A stretch of 64,000 nucleotides of DNA from an uncultured Flavobacteriaceae bacterium (GCA_938092005.1 CALKOU010000001.1:124001-188000); one strand, 5' to 3'; counted from the first letter of the stretch, positions 51,101-60,327 are shown. The notes: generated from the letters alone by a model not told the origin. Numbers and translations: made by a program.

Positions 51101-52042
51101 ATGAAAAAAAAACTCGTAATTATAAAAAACAGATCCGATATCGGGGCGGGTACTCGAGGTGCTGATATGGGCATTGACGCTATGGAAATCGCTGCTATCA
51201 ATGCAGGGAATGACTTTTTTAACAGAACCTTATTTACAGACGTAAAAACGCATAATGAAAGTATTTACAACATGGTTCGAAATTCGTTCGCAAAGCGAAT
51301 CAATTTTGTTGTGCAACAATGCCAACGGGTTTCAAAAACAGTTAAAGCGACACTGGAAAACAATGCTTTCCCACTGGTACTTTCAGGAGATCACTCATCA
51401 GCATTAGGGACAATTTCTGGGGTTAAAGCTGCAATTCCCACAGCACGACTCGGTATTGTTTGGATAGACGCACATGCCGATTTACACACGCCCTTCACTT
51501 CACCCTCCGGGAACATACACGGCATGCCTTTAGCAGCAGCATTACAAGAAGATAACCTAAACATGAAATCTAACACACCAGACAACGAAACACTTCACGC
51601 TTGGGATGATTTAAAAAATATTGGAACCAATAGTCCTAAATTTTTACCTCAAGATCTTGTTTATTTTGGTGTTCGAGACACAGAGCCTGCTGAGGTTAGC
51701 CTCATGGCGAGTTGCAACATCAAAAACTACAGCGTCCCAGAAGTTCGCTTTAGAGGCATTCAAACGTGTATTGCTGAAGCTGTAGATAAGTTAGCAGCTT
51801 GTGATGTCATTTACCTGACCTTTGATCTTGACAGTTTGGACTGCGACTTTGTATCGCGAGGAACTGGAACCCCTGTGCCTCTTGGGTTTACCCCCGATGA
51901 AGCAAAAACATTAATAACTGGGTTCCTAAGCACAGACAAAGTTGTTTGCACAGAGTTTACTGAAATTAATCCGCTGTTAGACAACAAAGGAAATTTTATG
52001 GCTGAAACTGCTTTTGATATTTTACATCACTGTTTTGGGTAA
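51101..52042 (+). CDS. Arginase/agmatinase family hydrolase, probable arginase
   Basis: Manganese hydrolase predicted to split arginine into ornithine and urea. The 313-residue protein has all metal motifs: SGDHSSALG, VWIDAHADLHTP, GNIHGMPLA, and LTFDLDSLDCDF, plus EINPLLDNKG near the end. The substrate loop SRGTGTPVPLGFT fits arginase more than formimidoylglutamase. Together with the arginine operon it would allow both making and breaking down arginine. Own promoter; 97 bp downstream is a separate gene. Confidence 0.85.
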   Translation: MKKKLVIIKNRSDIGAGTRGADMGIDAMEIAAINAGNDFFNRTLFTDVKTHNESIYNMVRNSFAKRINFVVQQCQRVSKTVKATLENNAFPLVLSGDHSSALGTISGVKAAIPTARLGIVWIDAHADLHTPFTSPSGNIHGMPLAAALQEDNLNMKSNTPDNETLHAWDDLKNIGTNSPKFLPQDLVYFGVRDTEPAEVSLMASCNIKNYSVPEVRFRGIQTCIAEAVDKLAACDVIYLTFDLDSLDCDFVSRGTGTPVPLGFTPDEAKTLITGFLSTDKVVCTEFTEINPLLDNKGNFMAETAFDILHHCFG

Positions 52043-52139
52043 ACGCTACTACAATTTGTCTTAAGCCATTGTATTTTAAAAGCGTGAAATCGTAATATAT
52101 ACTATCGCACAGCATTATAGATGCTGCCTTAGTAACACG

Positions 52140-52814
52140 ATGATACGCCGAGAGGAAATCCTAATAACTGTTTTCACATATCTACCTTATCTTTACAAAA
52201 AACATTCATCAGTGGTTATTGGGTTTTGTGGAGGAACAGGTGCAGGAAAATCAACTCTTGTTGCCTATGTAACGGAAATTTTAGGTAACGAAAAAGCTAT
52301 CGTTTTAGCACAAGATCACTACTACAAACACCTTCCTGAACTTTCATTTGAAGAACGCAGTGAAATCAATTTTGACCATCCTAACGCACTTGATCTTGAA
52401 TTACTCGCCAAGCATATTAAAGCGCTTCAAAATGGAAATGCAATCAAACGTCCTGTATATTCTTTTGAACAACACTTAAGAATGGAAGAAACGGTCACAC
52501 ATAATCCCAATGCATATATTTTAGTAGAAGGAATTCTGATTTTTGCACACAAACCGCTCCACGATTTATTTGACTATAAAGTGTATATTGAGGCTGACAA
52601 AGAAAAGCGTATTCAAAGGCGTTTGGAACGTGATATAAACACAAGAGGCAGAACAGCAAAAGAGGTTCAAGAACGATTTAATAGCTCCTTACACACCATG
52701 CATGATCAGTTTATAGCACCTGAAAAAGAAAACGCTGATATTGTCATCATGAATAATAATTTAGATGCGGCAAAAAGGCAAATGTACCAGTGGATTGAAA
52801 CCATCATTACATGA
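52140..52814 (+). CDS. udk: Uridine kinase
   Basis: Phosphorylates uridine and cytidine in pyrimidine salvage. It has the P-loop GFCGGTGAGKSTLV, DHYYKHLPELSFEERSEINFDHP (in part) and RLERDINTRGRTAKEVQERF, all typical. The ATG at 52140 gives 224 residues, with 24 ahead of the usual start; a GTG at 52212 (reading MVIGFCGG) would give the family's normal 200. I favour the GTG start in terms of fold but cannot exclude the ATG. ATGA overlap with the next gene. Confidence 0.9.
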   Translation: MIRREEILITVFTYLPYLYKKHSSVVIGFCGGTGAGKSTLVAYVTEILGNEKAIVLAQDHYYKHLPELSFEERSEINFDHPNALDLELLAKHIKALQNGNAIKRPVYSFEQHLRMEETVTHNPNAYILVEGILIFAHKPLHDLFDYKVYIEADKEKRIQRRLERDINTRGRTAKEVQERFNSSLHTMHDQFIAPEKENADIVIMNNNLDAAKRQMYQWIETIIT

Positions 52815-53131
52815 AAAAACTATTTAAAAACCCTTGGTTCAAATTAGCAACAAACCTTTATGCTATCATTGGTTTGTTCTTTGTTTTTTGGATGATCTTT
52901 TTAGATTCTAATTCGTTGCTCATTTATTTTAATTTGGAGCAAAAGTTAGCTGAGTTGGAGCGTCAAAAAAGTACGTTAGAAGAAAGCATTGCGTTAGATA
53001 AAAAAACCTTAAATCAACTCAGCGATTCTATTGAAATGGAACGCTATGCACGTGAGCGCTATTTGATGAAAAGAAAAAATGAAGATGTATATCTTATAGA
53101 ATATGTCGATAGTATTAAAAAAGAAAACTAA
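52811..53131 (+). CDS. FtsB/DivIC-type septum formation protein
   Basis: A 106-residue bitopic membrane protein: short basic N-terminus, membrane segment (about 12-35: LYAIIGLFFVFWMIFL), then a coiled coil (about 40-80: LEQKLAELERQKSTLEESIALDK in part) and the C-terminal YARERYLMKRKNEDVYLIEY block typical of DivIC/FtsB. It takes part in assembling the division complex with FtsL. It overlaps udk by 4 bp, a frequent flavobacterial neighbour. Confidence 0.9.
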   Translation: MKKLFKNPWFKLATNLYAIIGLFFVFWMIFLDSNSLLIYFNLEQKLAELERQKSTLEESIALDKKTLNQLSDSIEMERYARERYLMKRKNEDVYLIEYVDSIKKEN

Positions 53132-53136
53132 ACAAC

Positions 53137-54012
53137 ATGAAATACACAGAACAAATGCTGCGTGAAGATGCTTTGGAGGGCAAAGTAATTGTCGTTACAG
53201 GTGGCGGAAGCGGACTTGGAAAGTCTATGACACGCTATTTCTTACAACTTGGCGCTAAGGTTGCTATAACCTCTAGAAGTCTTGAAAAACTGGAAACTAC
53301 GGCACAAGAGTTGACACAGGAAACAGGTGGGAATTGTTTTGCCGTCGCCTGTGATGTTCGCAATATTGAGGAAGTAGAAGCCATGCATAGCGAAGTACTC
53401 AAAAAATATGGGGCAGTAGATGTTTTGGTAAACAACGCCGCTGGGAACTTCATTGCTCCTACGGAACGTCTTTCGTCGAACGCTTTTGATACGATTTTGG
53501 ACATTGTGCTCAAAGGAACTAAAAACTGCACCATTACATTTGGGAAACACTGGATTAAAACCAAACAAAAAAATACTAACGTTTTGAATGTTGTGACTAC
53601 CTATGCGTTTACAGGGTCGGGCTACGTGGTTCCGTCTGCTTGTGCAAAAGCAGGTGTGTTGGCCATGACACGCTCGTTAGCCGTAGAATGGGCAAAATAC
53701 GGCATGCGATTTAACGCGGTTGCACCTGGACCATTCCCAACAAAAGGCGCATGGGACAGATTACTTCCAGCACCTATTAAGAAAAAATTTGATCCAAAAA
53801 AACGCATTCCTATTGGGCGTGTGGGCGAACATCAAGAATTGGCAAATTTAGCCGCTTATATGGTTTCTGACTTTGGTGCTTACCTAAACGGAGAGGTTAT
53901 TACACTTGATGGCGGCGAATGGCTAAAAGGAGCAGGTCAATTTAATGGACTTGAACAAGTATCCAACACCATGTGGAACATCTTGGAGCTCGCAATACGC
54001 AAGAAAAAATAG
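53137..54012 (+). CDS. SDR family oxidoreductase, 2,4-dienoyl-CoA reductase-like
   Basis: A 291-residue short-chain dehydrogenase. NAD(P) motif VTGGGSGLGKSMTRYF (20-35), NNAAGNF near 103, and a catalytic region where the usual Tyr-x3-Lys reads SGYVVPSACAKAG, with Ser-x3-Lys (SACAK); this Ser variant is known in dienoyl-CoA reductases. The ending (GQFNGLEQVSNTMWNIL) also fits that branch. Likely acts in unsaturated fatty acid oxidation, but no other beta-oxidation gene is adjacent. Confidence 0.82.
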   Translation: MKYTEQMLREDALEGKVIVVTGGGSGLGKSMTRYFLQLGAKVAITSRSLEKLETTAQELTQETGGNCFAVACDVRNIEEVEAMHSEVLKKYGAVDVLVNNAAGNFIAPTERLSSNAFDTILDIVLKGTKNCTITFGKHWIKTKQKNTNVLNVVTTYAFTGSGYVVPSACAKAGVLAMTRSLAVEWAKYGMRFNAVAPGPFPTKGAWDRLLPAPIKKKFDPKKRIPIGRVGEHQELANLAAYMVSDFGAYLNGEVITLDGGEWLKGAGQFNGLEQVSNTMWNILELAIRKKK

Positions 54013-54073
54013 TTAACATAAAATTAGTTAAATGACTACTTTTAAATAGTATTTTTACAGTTCATTAGTTCAA

Positions 54074-54838
54074 ATGGGGAAAATCATAGCCATAGCGAAT
54101 CAAAAAGGAGGTGTTGGAAAAACAACCACAGCAGTAAACCTTGCGGCTTCTCTTGGCGTACTTGAAAAAAAAGTATTGCTTATCGACGCTGATCCGCAAG
54201 CAAATGCCACTTCTGGATTAGGTGTTGAAATTGATTCCATTGACAAAGGCTCTTATCAAGTTTTGGAACACACAACTACCGCCAAAGAAGCTATTGTAAA
54301 AACAAACTCCCCAAACCTCGACCTTATTCCTGCACACATCGATTTGGTAGCTATTGAAATTGAATTGGTTGACAAAACCAATCGTGAAATGATGCTTCGA
54401 AAGGCGTTAGCACCCATTAAGAACGATTACGATTATATTTTTATTGACTGTGCGCCATCGCTTGGGCTCATCACACTAAATGCACTTACAGCAGCTGACA
54501 TGGTCATTATCCCAATACAGTGTGAATATTTTGCCCTAGAGGGACTAGGAAAGCTGCTAAACACCATAAAGAGTGTTCAGAAAATTCACAACGCTGCGCT
54601 AGGTATTGAAGGAATGTTGCTAACCATGTATGATTCAAGACTGCGCCTCTCAAATCAAGTGGTAGATGAAGTGAAAAAGCATTTTGGAAATATGGTTTTT
54701 AATACCATTATTCAAAGAAATGTTAAACTCGGTGAAGCGCCTAGTTTTGGGGAAACCATTATTGATTATGATGCAACGAGTAAGGGCGCATCAAGTTATT
54801 TGAAATTAGCACAAGAACTCATCAACAAAAAAAAGTAA
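54074..54838 (+). CDS. parA: Chromosome partitioning ATPase ParA
   Basis: A 254-residue deviant Walker ATPase (KGGVGKTTTAVNLA, from residue 11; DADPQANATSG; DYIFIDCAPSLGLITLNAL in part) that moves ParB-parS complexes along the nucleoid. The gene leads the parA-parB-DUF5683-dapB-lepB-wbqC series, which is a chromosomal arrangement in flavobacteria, so this is not a plasmid partition system. One base separates it from parB. Confidence 0.95.
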   Translation: MGKIIAIANQKGGVGKTTTAVNLAASLGVLEKKVLLIDADPQANATSGLGVEIDSIDKGSYQVLEHTTTAKEAIVKTNSPNLDLIPAHIDLVAIEIELVDKTNREMMLRKALAPIKNDYDYIFIDCAPSLGLITLNALTAADMVIIPIQCEYFALEGLGKLLNTIKSVQKIHNAALGIEGMLLTMYDSRLRLSNQVVDEVKKHFGNMVFNTIIQRNVKLGEAPSFGETIIDYDATSKGASSYLKLAQELINKKK

Positions 54839-54839
54839 T

Positions 54840-55691
54840 ATGGCAAAAGCAAAAAAACGTCAAGCCATGGGAAGGGGGCTATCAGCACTACTCCCAACAG
54901 AAGAGAACCTTATAAAAGGAACTGTTGAGGGGCGTGTAATTGACCTTCCACTAGATCAAATTGAGACCAATCCGTTCCAACCAAGGACGCAGTTTAATCC
55001 AGACACCTTAACTGAACTTGCTTCGTCCATTTCAGAACTAGGCGTAATTCAACCCATCACAGTTCGTAAACTCAACGCAAACAGCTATCAGTTGGTTTCG
55101 GGGGAACGTCGTTTTAGAGCATCTCAAACCGTAAACCTAAAAACTATTCCTGCTTTTGTTCGTGTTGCCAATGATCAAGAATCACTAGAAATGGCATTGG
55201 TCGAAAATATTCAACGCGATGATTTAGACCCCATTGAAATTGCCTTAAGTTATGAAAGGTTAATGAATGAAATTGCCCTCACGCAAGAAGAAATGAGTAA
55301 GCGTGTAGGAAAAAAAAGATCAACGGTTGCTAATTATTTACGCTTATTAAACCTTGACCCCATCATTCAGTCGGGTATTAGAGATGGATTTATAAGCATG
55401 GGACACGGACGTGCACTTCTTGGTTTGGAAGATAAAAAAGAGCAGCTAAATCTATATAAAAAGATTGTAGCGACAGGAATGTCGGTACGTGCTACCGAGC
55501 AAGCAGTAAAACCAAAAAAATCGACACCAAATCCAAAAATTGATGATTATACCGCTAAACACATAACAGCATTTAAAACATTTTTTAATGTGCCTGTGCA
55601 AACCAAGGTAGCCAAAAATGGAGCAGGGAAAATTATTATTTCTTTTGATTCAGAAAAAGAGTTCAACAGCATTCGAAAAAAAATAAAATAA
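54840..55691 (+). CDS. parB: ParB/Spo0J chromosome partitioning protein
   Basis: A 283-residue parS-binding CTPase. It has the basic N-terminus with GRGLSALLP, the Box I/II regions NPFQPRTQFNPDTL and SGERRFRASQ (CTP pocket), then the helix-turn-helix (SKRVGKKRSTVANYLRLLNL) and a C-terminal dimer domain. I could not find a parS-like palindrome (TGTTCCACGTGGAACA type) in the flanks. Six bases separate it from the next reading frame. Confidence 0.93.
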   Translation: MAKAKKRQAMGRGLSALLPTEENLIKGTVEGRVIDLPLDQIETNPFQPRTQFNPDTLTELASSISELGVIQPITVRKLNANSYQLVSGERRFRASQTVNLKTIPAFVRVANDQESLEMALVENIQRDDLDPIEIALSYERLMNEIALTQEEMSKRVGKKRSTVANYLRLLNLDPIIQSGIRDGFISMGHGRALLGLEDKKEQLNLYKKIVATGMSVRATEQAVKPKKSTPNPKIDDYTAKHITAFKTFFNVPVQTKVAKNGAGKIIISFDSEKEFNSIRKKIK

Positions 55692-55697
55692 CCCGTT

Positions 55698-56471
55698 GTG
55701 GATTTTGAAGTAAGATTAAGTAAATATGTCAGTTCGAGTGATTTTGAGAAACGAAAAATCGTAACCTGTGCTGAGTTTATCGAAACATCGAGAGCTAATG
55801 CATACACGAAATGTTTATTCTCGATAGCACTACTGAGCTTACTCGAAATACAAATTTTATTCTTTTCAATCGTTAAATGTACTCGAATAGACAGCATTTT
55901 GTTAAACTGTACAAAGGCTAAATTAGTATATCGTTACATCTGGGTCATTCTTGTTTTTTGTTACAGTAGCATAGCCTTTGGTCAGCAAATTGACGCTGAT
56001 GCTATAAGAATAGCGGAAAACGAAGATCCACTTCGTCCAGCACGCGCTGCATTTTATTCAGCTGTTCTTCCAGGGTTAGGGCAAGTCTACAACAAGCGAT
56101 ATTGGAAAATTCCTCTTGTTTATGGAGCAATCGGGGCTTCTGTTTTTACCTATGATCAAAATCATAAAAACTATTTGCGCTACCGAAATGCATATAAAAG
56201 AAGACTGGCAGGTTATACTGACGACGAATTTCAAGGACTCATACCAAGTACTGATCGTTTGATTGACGGACAAGATTTTTATAAACGTAATCGCGATCGA
56301 TCCATGCTTTTTATTATAGGCTTTTATCTTCTTAATATTCTAGACGCCAACATCGACGCACACTTAAAACAATACAATGTAAACAGCGACTTAAGCTTAA
56401 AACCCTACTTGGATATTGCACCTGTGGATGCACAGCCAGTAGCTGGAATGCGTGTCGCACTAACTTTTTAA
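55698..56471 (+). CDS. DUF5683 family protein
   Basis: A Bacteroidota envelope protein of unknown function. The conserved part begins near residue 105 with DPLRPARAAFYSAVLPGLGQ and YNKRYWKIPLVYGAIG, the DUF5683 signature, and has two membrane segments. The open frame from GTG at 55698 gives 257 residues, but the first 50 or so are encoded by the inverted-repeat element at 55729-55849. A TTG at 55899 gives a 190-residue protein with a clean signal peptide (LVYRYIWVILVFCYSSIAFG then Q), so I think translation really starts there. 1 bp to dapB. Confidence 0.82.
   Translation: MDFEVRLSKYVSSSDFEKRKIVTCAEFIETSRANAYTKCLFSIALLSLLEIQILFFSIVKCTRIDSILLNCTKAKLVYRYIWVILVFCYSSIAFGQQIDADAIRIAENEDPLRPARAAFYSAVLPGLGQVYNKRYWKIPLVYGAIGASVFTYDQNHKNYLRYRNAYKRRLAGYTDDEFQGLIPSTDRLIDGQDFYKRNRDRSMLFIIGFYLLNILDANIDAHLKQYNVNSDLSLKPYLDIAPVDAQPVAGMRVALTF
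55729..55849 (+). repeat. Interspersed-type nested inverted repeat at the start of the DUF5683 frame
   Basis: Begins TCAGTTCGAGTGATTTTG and ends CTTACTCGAAA. The outer arms (TTCGAGTGA / CTTACTCGAA) and inner arms (ATCGAGA at about 55790, TCTCGAT at about 55820) pair in register, and GATTTT/AAAAATC forms a small hairpin. It looks like one of the TTCGAG palindromic elements scattered in flavobacterial genomes. It lies in the coding frame upstream of the DUF5683 signal peptide. Confidence 0.6.
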
Positions 56472-56472
56472 T

Positions 56473-57177
56473 ATGAAAATAGCCTTATTAGGTTACGGAA
56501 GAATGGGAAAAGCCATTGAAAGCATTGCCAAAAAAAGAGGGCATGAAGTTGTGGCTGTGATTGATAAAGACAATCCTAATGATAGCATACATCATGCAGA
56601 TGTCGCCATAAACTTTAGCGTTCCTTCGGCAGCAGTGGGGAATATTACCCATGCTATCAAAGAAGGAGTTCCAGTTGTTTGTGGTACAACAGGTTGGCTT
56701 GATCACAAGTCCGAAATTGAAGCGCTCTGCAATGAAAAAAAAGGAGCTTTTTTATATGCATCTAATTTTAGCTTAGGGGTAAATATATTTTTTGCGCTGA
56801 ATGAAAAACTTGCTCAAATGATGGAGCAACATACGCAATATGATGTGCAAATTGAAGAAATACATCATACCGAAAAATTAGATGCGCCAAGCGGTACCGC
56901 TATTACCTTAGCTGAAGGCATATTGCCGTACAGCCAAAAAGAAACATGGGCCTTAGCAGAAGAAGCTGCTGAAAATCATTTACCTATCATGGCAAAACGT
57001 AAGCCTGCTGTTCCTGGAACACACACGATTGACTACAATTCCGAAACAGATAAAATAAGTATTGAACACATTGCTCATAACCGTGACGGTTTTGCACTTG
57101 GTGCTGTGGTTGCTGCCGAATGGGTTGTAGGTAAAAATGGTATTTTTACCATGAAAGACGTTTTAAACATTAGCTAA
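56473..57177 (+). CDS. dapB: 4-hydroxy-tetrahydrodipicolinate reductase
   Basis: Lysine and diaminopimelate synthesis. The 234-residue protein has the NAD(P) motif IALLGYGRMGKAIESIA, VVCGTTGWL and the substrate signature EIHHTEKLDAPSGTAITLAE. Somewhat shorter than the E. coli enzyme (273), as usual in Bacteroidota. Located in the chromosomal par-lep neighbourhood. Confidence 0.95.
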   Translation: MKIALLGYGRMGKAIESIAKKRGHEVVAVIDKDNPNDSIHHADVAINFSVPSAAVGNITHAIKEGVPVVCGTTGWLDHKSEIEALCNEKKGAFLYASNFSLGVNIFFALNEKLAQMMEQHTQYDVQIEEIHHTEKLDAPSGTAITLAEGILPYSQKETWALAEEAAENHLPIMAKRKPAVPGTHTIDYNSETDKISIEHIAHNRDGFALGAVVAAEWVVGKNGIFTMKDVLNIS

Positions 57178-57189
57178 ACCTCCAAAATC

Positions 57190-58887
57190 ATGACATTTAC
57201 TCAGTGGATTTTATTTGTGGCTCTTTGCCAATTCTTCATGTTTGCCAAGCTATGGAAGCTTTATCAAAGAGCAGGATATTCTCCATGGCTAGCAGCTGTG
57301 CCATTTTACAACTCCCTCATATTACTGCGCATTATAAAAAGACCACAGTGGTGGGTAGTATTGCTGTACTTCCCTATTGTTAATTTACTGATGCTTCCTG
57401 TTGTATGGGTAGAAACAGCTCGAAGTTTTGGAAAAAATAGCCTTTTGGATAGCTTGCTTTCATGGGCAACGCTTGGACTTTATGGGTTTTACCTTAACTA
57501 TGTGGCTGATGTTAGCTATCGTCCAGACCGATCACTTGAACCAACAAGTAAGTTTGGACAATTTATTGGATCAATAATCTATGCTGTGGTATTTGCCACC
57601 ATCGTGCATACCTATTTTTTACAACCTTATATCATCCCGACAGGCTCATTGGAAAAAAGTTTGTTGGTTGGAGATTTTTTGTTGGTGAGCAAGTTCCATT
57701 ACGGAGCTAGAACACCACAAACGGCAGTGTCATTCCCCATGGTTCATGACACCATTCCAATTGCAAAAACACGATCGTATTTAAAAAAGCCGCAACTCCC
57801 CTATTTTAGGCTTCCCGCACTACAAAAAATTAAACGAAACGATATTGTTGTCTTTAGTTGGCCTGCGGATACGGTACGACAGTTTTTTAAGAAAGAAGCG
57901 CGCGTAGACAAGCCTATTGATAAAAAATCGAACTATGTGAAACGTTGCGTTGCCTTGCCGGGGGATACTTTATCTATTATTGACGGTATTATCCATATAA
58001 ACGGCAAAGCATCCATCATGCCCGAGCGAGCTAAGCCATTATTTGGCTATAAAGCATACAATGCTAAGGGAATATCGGCACGAAAATTAATTAGCTCAGG
58101 ATTTGACGATATTATAAGAGCCTTTTTAATAAGCAACATTACACAACCAATGTTCAACGCATTAAGCCCGCACATAATACAGCTAAAGCAAAATGATCCT
58201 AATAATTTTGTAGTGCTAACAGGGGCCAAAGGACTACCGCTTGACGTTGTGCGTAAATATCGTGTGCAAGCCAAAGAATTGTTAGAGCAGGAAAAGAGCC
58301 TGTTTTTAACACTTAAAGAAGCGGAACAACTTTCTAAAGAAGTAGCATTTGACAGTTTAAAGCGCAACGTCAACGTTACAAAAAACTATAATCAGATCTT
58401 TTTCCCCAATAACGTGCGTTACAACTGGAACGAAGATCAATTTGGACCAATTATAATGCCTAAAAAAGGCGTTACGGTCTCGTTAACATCAAAAACGCTT
58501 CCCCTTTATAAAAAGATTATTCAAGACTACGAAAGCAACACACTTAATATACGCGGAGATGAAATCATCATCAACGGACAGCTTTCCGATGCGTACACTT
58601 TTCAACAAGACTATTTCTGGATGATGGGAGATAATCGTCATCGCTCGGAAGACAGTCGTTTTTGGGGATTTGTTCCTGAAGACCATATTGTTGGTAAACC
58701 CGTGTTTATTTGGATGAGTATTGACGGATTTATGGACGGCATACGCAATTGGAACGTGCGCTGGAATCGTGTCTTTACAACTGTTGGTGGATCAGGAAAA
58801 CCAGTTTCTTATCGCTGGTATTTTGTTGGTTTTGTGGCGCTTTGGCAAGGCATTGTGTGGTACCGAAGAAAGACTAAAAAAGCGTAA
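57190..58887 (+). CDS. lepB: Signal peptidase I, enlarged Bacteroidota type
   Basis: Removes signal peptides at the inner membrane. At 565 residues it is much longer than the E. coli enzyme (324). Residues 1-110 hold three membrane segments absent from simple SPases; a further segment (about 125-143) precedes the catalytic Ser153 in IPTGSLEKSLL. The general base is probably Lys251 in NYVKRCVALPGD. A long insert (about 275-430) separates this from the last box WMMGDNRHRSEDSRFWGFV. The motif before the serine reads TGS where most have TSS or SxS. Confidence 0.93.
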   Translation: MTFTQWILFVALCQFFMFAKLWKLYQRAGYSPWLAAVPFYNSLILLRIIKRPQWWVVLLYFPIVNLLMLPVVWVETARSFGKNSLLDSLLSWATLGLYGFYLNYVADVSYRPDRSLEPTSKFGQFIGSIIYAVVFATIVHTYFLQPYIIPTGSLEKSLLVGDFLLVSKFHYGARTPQTAVSFPMVHDTIPIAKTRSYLKKPQLPYFRLPALQKIKRNDIVVFSWPADTVRQFFKKEARVDKPIDKKSNYVKRCVALPGDTLSIIDGIIHINGKASIMPERAKPLFGYKAYNAKGISARKLISSGFDDIIRAFLISNITQPMFNALSPHIIQLKQNDPNNFVVLTGAKGLPLDVVRKYRVQAKELLEQEKSLFLTLKEAEQLSKEVAFDSLKRNVNVTKNYNQIFFPNNVRYNWNEDQFGPIIMPKKGVTVSLTSKTLPLYKKIIQDYESNTLNIRGDEIIINGQLSDAYTFQQDYFWMMGDNRHRSEDSRFWGFVPEDHIVGKPVFIWMSIDGFMDGIRNWNVRWNRVFTTVGGSGKPVSYRWYFVGFVALWQGIVWYRRKTKKA

Positions 58888-59505
58888 ATGAACGTTGTTG
58901 TTGCGTCGCTCGCCTATGGTGGCTCAATTGGTTTGTGGAAACCTCTGGCAAAAGCCAGCAGCATTGTATTGGAGCAACACGATCATTATCAAAAACAAAC
59001 CCAACGAAATAGAATGCATATTCACGGTGCTAATGGAGCATTAATGTTATCCATCCCTGTTAAACATCTCGGAAAAAAGGGGTATCAGCACTATAACAAC
59101 GTAAAAATAGAGAACAGCTTCCCGTGGCAATCGCAGCATTGGAAATCCATTGAAAGTGCTTATCGTTCATCGCCTTATTTTGAGTTTTACGAAGATGAGA
59201 TTGGGTCGTTATACCATGAGAAACACGAAACATTGTATACATTCAATACCGCAATGTTCGAGCTTTTATTTAGGCTGTTAGGACTTGAAGCTACTGTGTC
59301 GCACACCAAAAGTTATGAGCAAAAACACGAGGCTTTAGATATTCGCAAACGCATCGATCAAAAAGAACATGACGATACGAATGCAATCAAATACACACAG
59401 GTTTTTGAATACAAAAACGGATTTATTTCAAATCTATCCATACTGGATTTGCTTTTTAACGAAGGCCCTCAGAGCTTAGGATTGCTAAAAAAAGCGTCTA
59501 ACTAA
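58888..59505 (+). CDS. WbqC family protein
   Basis: A 205-residue WbqC-like protein, starting directly at the lepB stop. Shows HYQKQTQRNRMHIHGANG (about 32-49), SIPVKH and the QSQHWKSIESAYRSSPYF block (about 75-93) that marks the family. The family name comes from O-antigen gene clusters, but its activity is uncertain. In flavobacteria it is a regular neighbour of lepB. Confidence 0.85.
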   Translation: MNVVVASLAYGGSIGLWKPLAKASSIVLEQHDHYQKQTQRNRMHIHGANGALMLSIPVKHLGKKGYQHYNNVKIENSFPWQSQHWKSIESAYRSSPYFEFYEDEIGSLYHEKHETLYTFNTAMFELLFRLLGLEATVSHTKSYEQKHEALDIRKRIDQKEHDDTNAIKYTQVFEYKNGFISNLSILDLLFNEGPQSLGLLKKASN

Positions 59506-59538
59506 AATTAGTTACCTTTAATTCTCAAACCCAATCTT

Positions 59539-59958
59539 ATGAAAGAACCAAAAATTATTGGAATTGGTGGCGTATTTTTTAAAGCGCAGTTTCCCGAAAA
59601 ACTTCAAAACTGGTACAAAAAACATCTAGGGTTAGTATTGAATCCTTATGGTGCAACTTTTGAAATGCGTCATCCAAAAAATCCAGATAAAACAAAATAT
59701 ATCCATTGGTCGGTTTTCCCGAACGATACAGAATATTTTGATCCTTCTAAAAAACCATTTATGATCAATTATCGTGTGCAAGAAATTGAACAATTAGTGA
59801 AGCAATTAAAACAAATTGGTGTAACTATTATTGATAAAATCAGCACCTACCCCTATGGGAAATTTGTTCATATAATTGATCCAGAAGGAAATGCAATAGA
59901 GTTATGGGAACCAAAAGAATCGTTTTTTGACAACTTAAAAGTCCCAACAAACAAATAA
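59539..59958 (+). CDS. VOC (glyoxalase/bleomycin resistance) family protein
   Basis: A 139-residue vicinal-oxygen-chelate fold protein with both beta-alpha-beta-beta-beta halves: GIGGVFFKAQFPEKLQNWY at the start, and HIIDPEGNAIELWEPKE near the end containing the usual metal-binding Glu. A dioxygenase, isomerase or binding role is possible; substrate unknown. Its stop is close to the RNase P RNA gene on the other strand. Confidence 0.83.
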   Translation: MKEPKIIGIGGVFFKAQFPEKLQNWYKKHLGLVLNPYGATFEMRHPKNPDKTKYIHWSVFPNDTEYFDPSKKPFMINYRVQEIEQLVKQLKQIGVTIIDKISTYPYGKFVHIIDPEGNAIELWEPKESFFDNLKVPTNK

Positions 59959-59960
59959 AA

Positions 59961-60252
59961 AAGCAGGCCATAAGCCGGATTCTGTCGTGCCTTATCATTA
60001 ATCTAGACGTTGCATTACTGCAACGTTCAATCCGCCTACCCTCCAACTTGGACGCGCTATCCTAAACGTTGGTTTACATGGCGTTTCACCGCATAGAGTT
60101 TACCTGGTTTCACTACAGCCGAACTGTACTTGCTTTCTGTTGCACTGGTCCTACTTCGATAAATCGAAGCGACGGGTGTTACCCGCTATACTGCGCTATG
60201 GTGTCCGGACTTTCCTCTCCACCAAAGGCGGAGCGATAAGAAGGCCTGCTGC
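59961..60252 (-). ncRNA. rnpB: RNase P RNA
   Basis: The minus strand reads GAGGAAAGTCCGGAC near its 5' end and ACAGAATCCGGCTTAT near its 3' end, the two conserved strands of the P4 helix and flanks. The ends GCAGCAGGCC and GGCCTGCTT pair as helix P1. In between are the expected class A segments such as GGGTAACACCCG. This RNA cuts 5' leaders from pre-tRNAs. It fills nearly all of the 330-bp gap between the VOC gene and dnaX. Confidence 0.95.
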
Positions 60253-60253
60253 G

Positions 60254-60261
60254 CAAAAATA
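60254..60261 (-). promoter_or_regulatory. Minus-7 box of rnpB
   Basis: The minus strand reads TATTTTTG, matching TAnnTTTG, a few bases before the RNA 5' end. No clear minus-33 box. Confidence 0.6.
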
Positions 60262-60327
60262 CACTATTCCTGCATTTGTATCTCATTTATGATAGGTCAA
60301 AAAGGTGAGTTTGTTTATATTTACATC

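Noticed and set aside
54074-55691. Plasmid partition system
   Set aside because: parA-parB sits next to dapB, lepB and other core genes, the normal chromosomal layout.
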